From positions 1 to 49,185 of the forward strand of contig CABZXV010000004.1 in assembly GCA_902529785.1 (NCBI GenBank): DNA of 49,185 nucleotides, given 5' to 3'. The notes under the pieces were generated by a model. The model made no database searches, was not told the origin of the DNA, and saw only the letters and a list, made by a program, of their open reading frames with translations. Positions 43,345-49,185 of this stretch are shown here, in pieces (the first letter of the stretch is position 1; each line of letters opens with the position of its first letter). This DNA is from an uncultured Pelagibacteraceae bacterium. Lineage in GTDB: Bacteria > Pseudomonadota > Alphaproteobacteria > Pelagibacterales > Pelagibacteraceae. Both the position numbers and the translations under genes were made by a program.

Positions 43345-44006
43345 TGGCAATCAAAGCCATATTATTTGGTTCTATTGGCACGATAGTAGAAACATCAAAT
43401 ATTCAAAGAAATTGCTTTAATTCAGCTTTTAAAAATTCAGGATTAAAATGGTATTGGAGTAAAAAATTATATCAATCGATGTTAAAAAAATCTGGAGGCG
43501 AAAAAAGAGTTAAAAAGTTTAGTCTAGAGAAAAAAACTTTAGTTAATGCAAAAAAAATTAGAAATTTAAAAACTTTAATTTTTAATAATTTTTTAAAAAA
43601 GAATAAATTAAAGCCACGTGCTGGAGTAATTAATGTAATCAAATATTGTAAAAAAAATAAAATTAAGATTTGCTTTGTAACCTCTACTACAAAAAATAAT
43701 ATTGATGCAGTATTTATATCCTTAAATAAATATTTAAAAAAAAGTGATTTTGATTACATCGGACACAACAAAATTATAAAAAACTTTAATAATAAAACTG
43801 ATATTTACTTACATTGTCTGAAAAAATTAAAACTTTCAAATAAAGATTGTTTAGCAATTGAAGATACAGAAATTAGTTTTAAATATGCCAAAAAAGCTAA
43901 ATTAAGATGTGTTGCCTTCCCGGGCGATTATCACCGCTCCGGGAAGTACAAGGATTCATTTATAAAAGTTAAACGTCTTAACTCAAAAATATTTGCTGAT
44001 TTATAG
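43344..44006 (+). CDS. HAD-fold protein lacking the catalytic aspartates
   Basis: A 220-residue protein with the beta-phosphoglucomutase/CbbY-like HAD layout: cap helices, CFVTSTTKNNID (motif II Thr), and AIEDTEISFKYAKKA (motif IV). Motif I, normally F-D-x-D-G-T, reads FGSIGT (residues 8-13): the nucleophile is Gly9 and the acid/base Asp is Ile11, both confirmed in the DNA (GGT and ATT). It is thus probably not a phosphatase; binding or regulatory role inferred. A GC-rich stem lies in its 3' part. Coupled to the transporter genes by TAATG. Confidence 0.78.
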   Translation: MAIKAILFGSIGTIVETSNIQRNCFNSAFKNSGLKWYWSKKLYQSMLKKSGGEKRVKKFSLEKKTLVNAKKIRNLKTLIFNNFLKKNKLKPRAGVINVIKYCKKNKIKICFVTSTTKNNIDAVFISLNKYLKKSDFDYIGHNKIIKNFNNKTDIYLHCLKKLKLSNKDCLAIEDTEISFKYAKKAKLRCVAFPGDYHRSGKYKDSFIKVKRLNSKIFADL

Positions 44007-44444
44007 TTGGTCTATTAAACCTGGTGCTAATTTCTTAGACTTTGATGAAAATCTTAACTTCTTAATAGCATCTAGGTTAGATTTATCGTCTCCAACGACC
44101 ACAAAACCAATCATTCCCATATTTTTGTGTGGTGTACACCAGTAAGCATAAATTCCTTGGACCTCGAACTTGTATTCAACATCCTTATTAAACTTTGATT
44201 TAAACTTACCAACGCCCTCTGGCACACCCTTTTTTATGAATTCAACGTTATGTCCTTTATCTGTTGCCTTCCAAAGAACTGTATCTCCAGGGTTAACTCT
44301 TACTATTTTAGGCTCAAAAACATTTGATTCTTTATCAAGCCTATTAAGCATTTCCACTGTTACATCCGCACCTAAAGCTATATTCGTAAAAAATATACTG
44401 ATTAATATTATAAATGAACTTGTTAATTTATTATATTTAGTCAT
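44001..44444 (-). CDS. Pseudoazurin-type blue copper protein
   Basis: A 147-residue periplasmic type-1 copper protein with a signal peptide (1-25, cleavage ALG|ADV). Copper ligands are His65 (DKGHNVEF), Cys103, His106 and Met111 (YWCTPHKNMGM), in the C-x2-H-x4-M form of pseudoazurin. It moves single electrons, e.g. to a terminal oxidase or nitrite-type reductase; the partner is unknown. Convergent with the HAD-fold gene with 6 bp overlap. Confidence 0.92.
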   Translation of the reverse strand: MTKYNKLTSSFIILISIFFTNIALGADVTVEMLNRLDKESNVFEPKIVRVNPGDTVLWKATDKGHNVEFIKKGVPEGVGKFKSKFNKDVEYKFEVQGIYAYWCTPHKNMGMIGFVVVGDDKSNLDAIKKLRFSSKSKKLAPGLIDQL

Positions 44445-44509
44445 GCCGGTGATATATTCTTTTAAAGTAAATAAACAATAACTATATGGTGTAACAAGTT
44501 GACACGTCT

Positions 44510-45679
44510 TTAATTAGTTTTATTTGACAATCTATCAGCTCTTAGAATAGTGAAAATTATTATTATTAAAAATGGGATACATAATATGTTCATTATTTTC
44601 CAACTTGTAAAACTAAGAACAATACCTGCAGTTAAACTTGCGGTAGCTTGAATTGAAAAGACTATAAAATCATTAAATCCCTGTGCTCTAAATCTTTCCT
44701 CTTCCTTATAATTTAAAACTAATAAACTTGTCCCAGATATGAATAAAAAATTCCATCCAAGGCCTAAGAAAACTAATGAAAAAAGATAGTTGATAACTAT
44801 TTGATCGAAGTAACTGAGTATAATTGTAAATATAAAAAATAAAACACCAAAATACATAATTTTACTATGCCCATATTTTTTAATTAAATTCCCAGTAATC
44901 AATGCTGGCAAAAACATGCTAATGATATGTAATTGAATTACAAAACTTGTATTATTTAAAGACATATTATCATGAATATGCATACTAATAGGAGTAGCTG
45001 TCATTAAAAACGACATTACTGCATAAGCAAAAGATGACGATACAAGAGCTTGCAAAAATCTAGGCTGAGATATCAATTCTAAAATTGTTCTACCCTTTAA
45101 TGTTTTTTTATTATTTGTAACTTTATTTTCCCTATAAAAAATTAAAAAAATAATAGATGATAAAGTTAATAAAGATAAACAGAGATAAGAACCAACATAT
45201 AATCCCTCTGAAATAATATCTTTTCCTAAATTTGCTAAGTTTGGACCCAGTAAAGCTGACAAAATTCCCGCAAAAAGTAACAAGGAAATAGCCTTTGGTG
45301 CAAGTTCTTTATCAACGCTCTCAGCTGCAGCAAAACGATACTGATGGGCAAAAGCCATTCCAAATCCGAGACAAAAACAAGAAAATGAATAAAGAATAAA
45401 ATTTTGTTTCAACACAGAATATGCTGCCAATAATGCAAATAATGACGTTGTTATTGATGAAAGTATAAACCCTTTTTTTCTTCCGGTAATACTCATTATT
45501 TTAGAAGCAGCTATAATAAATATAGCAGTACCAACAATTGATAATGACATTGGTAATGTTGAAAGAGACTTAATTGGACTGATACTGGTTCCAATAATTC
45601 CACTTAAAAAAACAGTCACAGGTGCAACAGAAAATGCAAATGCGTTGCTTGCAAATAGCAACCATACATTTTTGTTCAT
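44510..45679 (-). CDS. MFS transporter
   Basis: A 389-residue protein with twelve predicted helices, ASKIMSITGRKKGF as the loop 2-3 signature and a central loop near ENKVTNNKKTLKGR. The drug/metabolite branch cannot be told from sequence. It ends far from pseudoazurin (65 bp with nothing recognised) and starts 8 bp after the proW stop on the same strand, so it may be read with proXVW. Confidence 0.85.
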   Translation of the reverse strand: MNKNVWLLFASNAFAFSVAPVTVFLSGIIGTSISPIKSLSTLPMSLSIVGTAIFIIAASKIMSITGRKKGFILSSITTSLFALLAAYSVLKQNFILYSFSCFCLGFGMAFAHQYRFAAAESVDKELAPKAISLLLFAGILSALLGPNLANLGKDIISEGLYVGSYLCLSLLTLSSIIFLIFYRENKVTNNKKTLKGRTILELISQPRFLQALVSSSFAYAVMSFLMTATPISMHIHDNMSLNNTSFVIQLHIISMFLPALITGNLIKKYGHSKIMYFGVLFFIFTIILSYFDQIVINYLFSLVFLGLGWNFLFISGTSLLVLNYKEEERFRAQGFNDFIVFSIQATASLTAGIVLSFTSWKIMNILCIPFLIIIIFTILRADRLSNKTN

Positions 45680-45686
45680 TAAGATA

Positions 45687-47195
45687 TTATACTCTTTTCT
45701 TACCTTGAACTACTCTGTCCAATATTAAAGCAACAAATAATATTGCAACACCAGCTAAAATTCCTTGTCCAACATTTGCATATTGAAGTGCCTCTAGCAC
45801 GTCTTGGCCTAAACCTTTTGCTCCTATAAGTGAGGCTACAACAACCATTGCTAAACTTAACATCACAGTTTGATTTACACCAGCAAGTATTGATGGAGTT
45901 GCAAGCGGTAAATCTACTTTTCTAAGTAGATACCATTTAGATGCTCCATAAGCAATTGCTGCCTCTCTAATAGTTTCAGGTACTCCTCTTAATCCCAATA
46001 CTGTAAGTCTTACGACAGGTGTTCCTCCAAAAATCATTGTAATAATTACAGCTGCAACCTTACCTGTGCCAAAAAACGCGATGACAGGAATCATAAATAC
46101 AAAAGCAGGCATTGTTTGCATGAAGTCCATAATTGGTCTTATCATCGAATAAAATCTTTGACGCCTTGCACAATAAATACCTAAAGGTATTCCAATAATA
46201 ATACTTAGAATTGCAGCTGTTCCCAGTAAGGCAAGTGTAGTCATTGCTTTAACCCAAAATCCCAAAAAACCCATGTAAGCTAAAAATCCTGCTGAGTATA
46301 TTGCAGTTCTTATGCCTGCTGATAAAGCAGTTAAAACTACAATGGTAGTTATGATCACAATCCAAGGTGTTTTGACAAATAAAAGTTCTAAAAAATCAAG
46401 AACAGATCTAATTCCAATTGTTATTGCGGTAAATACTGCATCTCCTTTTATCACTGCGTAATCAAAAATTGTTTCAACCCATTTAATAGAGGTGAGTCTT
46501 ATTTCTGGATGTGTAGGAAAATCATTCATTATTGAGAAGAAACCTGGAAAGCTATAATGAATTACTGAAAAAAACATAATAATTATAGTAAAACCAATAC
46601 TTAAAAAATAATTTTTTGTTTTCATTCCAGGATTAATCGATTTATTTGATAACCATTCAGAGTATCTTTTTTCTAAAACTGTATTTGCTAATATCCCTTG
46701 AATAAATTTTACAAAAATTAATAATGCAAATCCTGAAATAGCAATCCATATAGCTGAAGCTTCGATTTGTTGAACATCAACAACATATTCCTTCATTGCG
46801 TCTTCGAGTGATTTAATTGCCCTCTCGTAGACTTCGACTTTATCTGGATTATTTTCTTTTGCAGCCTCTAATTGTTTGTATCTAAAATCAATAGTTGATT
46901 GAATTTTATCGATTTTTTCTAGGGCATCTTTAGTAATGTTTCCAAATAGGCCTCTAATTATTTGAACAACAGCAAATGTTTCAATTATTAAAAATGCTAA
47001 CGCATAATTCCAAATATTTCTTAATCCAAACCACATTGGTCCAAATAAGGCAGCAAATAAATTAAAAGAGAAAGAATAAGAAGGTTTGCTTCCAATTTTT
47101 TTAAATTCATCAATGTAATAATTAGGATTAGAAATCACAAAATTTTTAATTAATTCGGATCTAGATAAATTTTTAATTTCTTTACTCACTATCAT
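45687..47195 (-). CDS. proW: Glycine betaine/proline ABC permease ProW with N-terminal extension
   Basis: The last 200 residues hold the ProW core: GIPLGIYCARRQRFYSMIRPIMDFMQTMPAFVFMIPVIAFFG and the coupling loop REAAIAYGASKWYLLRKVDLP. In front are about 290 residues that ordinary ProW lacks. One part, FNLFAALFGPMWFGLRNIWNYALAF, resembles DUF2628; another (about 85-140) is a charged coiled coil. I start at ATG 47193-47195 (MIVSKEI), which overlaps proV by 14 bp. It imports betaine or proline-type osmolytes. Confidence 0.88.
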   Translation of the reverse strand: MIVSKEIKNLSRSELIKNFVISNPNYYIDEFKKIGSKPSYSFSFNLFAALFGPMWFGLRNIWNYALAFLIIETFAVVQIIRGLFGNITKDALEKIDKIQSTIDFRYKQLEAAKENNPDKVEVYERAIKSLEDAMKEYVVDVQQIEASAIWIAISGFALLIFVKFIQGILANTVLEKRYSEWLSNKSINPGMKTKNYFLSIGFTIIIMFFSVIHYSFPGFFSIMNDFPTHPEIRLTSIKWVETIFDYAVIKGDAVFTAITIGIRSVLDFLELLFVKTPWIVIITTIVVLTALSAGIRTAIYSAGFLAYMGFLGFWVKAMTTLALLGTAAILSIIIGIPLGIYCARRQRFYSMIRPIMDFMQTMPAFVFMIPVIAFFGTGKVAAVIITMIFGGTPVVRLTVLGLRGVPETIREAAIAYGASKWYLLRKVDLPLATPSILAGVNQTVMLSLAMVVVASLIGAKGLGQDVLEALQYANVGQGILAGVAILFVALILDRVVQGKKRV

Positions 47196-48234
47196 TCCCC
47201 TCAACAACTGCTTTCAGCAAATCTGATTGTGTAATTATACCAACTTCTAGGTTGTCATTATTTGTGACTATTATTGGTTTATCCTCTGTTACTGAAGTTT
47301 CAATGAGTTTGCTTAATATATCGTTCTCATTAACTCTTTCATTATTTCTTAAATTATCTCCAAAAGTTTTCTTATATTCTTCGATAGATTGCATAATTGT
47401 TTTAGCTTGAACGACTTTTAGTCTTGAAATTCCTTTAACAAAATCTGCAACATATTCATCAGACGGATTTACTACAATTTCCTCTGGTGTTCCAATTTGT
47501 ACTACCTCTCCATCTCTCATTATAGCTATTCTGTGTCCTACTCTTACTGCCTCATCTAAATCGTGAGTTATAAATACGGTTGTTTTTTTCATTTGCTTTG
47601 AAAGTTTTATAAATTCACTTTGAAGTTGTCGTCTAATTAAAGGGTCTAGAGCACTGAAAGGTTCATCCATTAAAAGAAATTCTGGATCCGCTGCTAATGC
47701 TCTAGCAAGACCTACTCTTTGCTGCATTCCTCCAGATAATTCATGAGCATATTTATTTCCCCATCCTTGTAATTCGACAATATTTAAAATGTTATTTGCA
47801 GCATCTAACCTATCATTTTTGCTAACACCTCTAATTTCTAAAGGCATTGCTATATTGTCTAAAACTGATCTGTGTGGCATCAGTGCAAAATTTTGAAAAA
47901 CCATACCAATTTTTTTGTTTCTTAATTCTTGAAGGTTTTCCTTATCAAATTGCATTACATCCTGATTATTTATTAATATTTTTCCAGATGTTGGCTCTAA
48001 TAATCTATTTATATGTCTTACAAGTGTTGATTTCCCACTTCCAGATAAACCCATTACACAAAATATTTCACCCTTTTTGACATCAAATGAAACATTCGAA
48101 ACACCAATTACAGAATTATATTTTTCTAGCGCTTCTTGTTTTGAAATTTTTTTATTTTGGATTGCATCTAATGCGTCTTGTGATGTATTGCCAAATATTT
48201 TCCAGACATTTTGAATTTGTATAGCTGCTTCCAT
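47182..48234 (-). CDS. proV: Glycine betaine/proline ABC transporter ATPase ProV
   Basis: A 350-residue ATPase. It opens IQIQNVWKIFG, with Walker A GLSGSGKST, the QAT-family Q-loop FQNFALMPHRSVLDNIAMPLE, signature LSGGMQQRVGLARA, Walker B FLLMDEPFSALDPLIR and H-loop ITHDLDEA. After residue 285 comes a reduced CBS-like tail (one repeat-like VTEDKPIIVTNNDNLEVGIIT), shorter than in E. coli. CBS domains sense ionic strength in this family. A hairpin separates it from proX. Confidence 0.95.
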   Translation of the reverse strand: MEAAIQIQNVWKIFGNTSQDALDAIQNKKISKQEALEKYNSVIGVSNVSFDVKKGEIFCVMGLSGSGKSTLVRHINRLLEPTSGKILINNQDVMQFDKENLQELRNKKIGMVFQNFALMPHRSVLDNIAMPLEIRGVSKNDRLDAANNILNIVELQGWGNKYAHELSGGMQQRVGLARALAADPEFLLMDEPFSALDPLIRRQLQSEFIKLSKQMKKTTVFITHDLDEAVRVGHRIAIMRDGEVVQIGTPEEIVVNPSDEYVADFVKGISRLKVVQAKTIMQSIEEYKKTFGDNLRNNERVNENDILSKLIETSVTEDKPIIVTNNDNLEVGIITQSDLLKAVVEGNDSE

Positions 48235-48267
48235 GAAAATATTTTAACTTAAAATAAGTAAAAATGA

Positions 48268-48294
48268 TACCTGGCAACCAACGGTCGCCAGGTA
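48268..48294 (-). terminator. Intercistronic hairpin between proX and proV
   Basis: TACCTGGC (48268-48275) pairs with GCCAGGTA (48287-48294). On the minus strand it follows the proX stop and is itself followed by a T-rich run (ATCATTTTT), so it should act as a partial terminator. Confidence 0.75.
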
Positions 48295-48314
48295 ATTTAA
48301 TTTTTATTACTAAA

Positions 48315-49185
48315 TTATAAACCTAACCAGCCGTCAACTGTTGATTTATTTTTTGACATCCAATCTCTAGCAACTTCTCCTGGATCTCTTTTTTGCACAG
48401 AAACTTCGTATGCCATCCAAGAAACATCATCTGCTGTTATTTGGAAATTTTTGAAAAATTCTACAATTGCTGGAGATTTGCTCTCAAGAGATGTGCCCCA
48501 TCCAATTTGTATTTGTTTCAAAGCATCCTTTGAAGCAACATATGATTTTTGATACCAGTCAGCGTCTGCTTTTGGTTGGATCATTTTATATTTTGCAGGA
48601 TCATATGCTGGTTCCTCAAGCATAACTACGTCTGCCATTCCCCAAATTGCATGTGGTTTGTAACAATAAAACGCATAACCCTCACCTTTTTTAATAGAGT
48701 CAAGAACTCTAGCATTTTTCACTGCTTCTGCAGCTCTGATAGGTTCAATTCCAGCATCATATAATTTATAGTCTCTTAACTTAACTTGGTTAACATTAGC
48801 TGAAGCCCATCCATCTGCACCAATCCAAAATTCACCTTTACCATTTCCATCGCTATCCATTGCTTTGACAACTTCAGGTCTACCTAAATCTTCTATTGCA
48901 GTGATATTCATTTTTTTTGCAAATTGTTGAGACACACAATATCCTTGGTTACCTTCGTAAGGATTTTTACTTAATTTTAGAGTTCCTTTTGGTACTAAAT
49001 CATTTGTGTATGCTTCTTGGTTTGGAAGCCATATATCAGGATGAACTTCAATCTCACCTTTACTTCTATCAATTGCTCCATAGATAGCAGTATTATTTCC
49101 TGGTACTAATTCAGCTTCACCACCCATTTTATCTATAACAACTGCCGCAAGTAAATTTGCTATTGCCGTAGCACCAGTCCAACCT
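48315..49185 (-). CDS. proX: Glycine betaine-binding protein ProX (OpuAC), 5' end outside the window
   Basis: The frame stays open to the right edge; the edge residues GWTGATAIANLLAAV continue the protein past the first internal Met. OpuAC features include IWLPNQEAYTNDLVPKGTLKL, GYCVSQQFAKKMNI, YAFYCYKPHAIWGMADV (aromatic betaine cage) and the ending SVQKRDPGEVARDWMSKN. About 290 residues are visible. It is first of proXVW; signal peptide and promoter lie beyond 49185. Confidence 0.92.
   Translation of the reverse strand, partial: GWTGATAIANLLAAVVIDKMGGEAELVPGNNTAIYGAIDRSKGEIEVHPDIWLPNQEAYTNDLVPKGTLKLSKNPYEGNQGYCVSQQFAKKMNITAIEDLGRPEVVKAMDSDGNGKGEFWIGADGWASANVNQVKLRDYKLYDAGIEPIRAAEAVKNARVLDSIKKGEGYAFYCYKPHAIWGMADVVMLEEPAYDPAKYKMIQPKADADWYQKSYVASKDALKQIQIGWGTSLESKSPAIVEFFKNFQITADDVSWMAYEVSVQKRDPGEVARDWMSKNKSTVDGWLGL

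Noticed and set aside
1..49185. tRNA, rRNA, CRISPR, insertion sequence or prophage genes
   Set aside because: I looked on both strands and saw no cloverleaf with CCA end, no spaced repeats and no transposase, integrase or phage motif.

Overview
The window reads as a piece of a SAR11 (Pelagibacterales, Alphaproteobacteria) genome. It is very AT-rich, with arginine mostly AGA and proteins rich in Lys/Asn/Ile. Genes are packed with gaps of 0-100 bp and many 1-20 bp overlaps. The gene content also fits: a TPP riboswitch on a sodium:solute symporter, taurine and glycine-betaine ABC systems, a TRAP transporter and many permeases. No rRNA, tRNA, CRISPR, phage or insertion sequence was seen. No stretch longer than about 230 bp lacks a gene; the two largest gaps (18410-18506 with the small ORF beside it, and 25205-25414) hold divergent promoters.

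1-8754, housekeeping: the 5' end of a chorismate-binding synthase (pabB/trpE type), an MFS carrier, a MetC-type lyase, a 27-residue very basic peptide not previously obvious, mnmA, a DUF3553 protein with cysQ and a one-helix protein, recX, an ABA4-like membrane protein, a rhodanese, a peroxiredoxin, amtB and hupB. 8906-15813: rseP, the riboswitch-controlled ThiV-type symporter, a thioredoxin-like periplasmic protein, and the ybbAP-type ABC pair divergent from tesA with overlapping start codons.

15810-33925, amino-sulfonate and related carbon use: alanine dehydrogenase and an omega-amino-acid:pyruvate aminotransferase, divergent from tauABC (TauC carries a large N-terminal extension); a TRAP transporter divergent from an aldehyde dehydrogenase / epoxide hydrolase-like / Ldh2-type dehydrogenase operon; an SMR-like protein lacking the key Glu; a two-winged-helix regulator; a BASS carrier; a phosphate acetyltransferase; and a HisD-family dehydrogenase closely resembling HpsN (dihydroxypropanesulfonate dehydrogenase). 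A 15-nt element, TGTCYAAAATGGGTT, occurs before the regulator and in the aminotransferase/tauA gap, with a weaker copy in the TRAP/aldehyde dehydrogenase gap. This suggests one regulon.

33931-44006, an unfamiliar transport-plus-catabolism cluster: a DMT carrier, an MsmK/UgpC-type ATPase and a two-domain SnoaL-like protein face a bicupin, a second two-domain SnoaL-like protein, a stand-alone MetE-core methyltransferase, a complete sugar-type ABC importer and a HAD-fold protein without its nucleophile. I know no described pathway with this set. 44001-49185: pseudoazurin, an MFS carrier, and proXVW for glycine betaine, where ProW has a DUF2628-like N-terminal extension. All four solute-binding-protein genes are the first of their transporter genes and are followed by an intercistronic hairpin.
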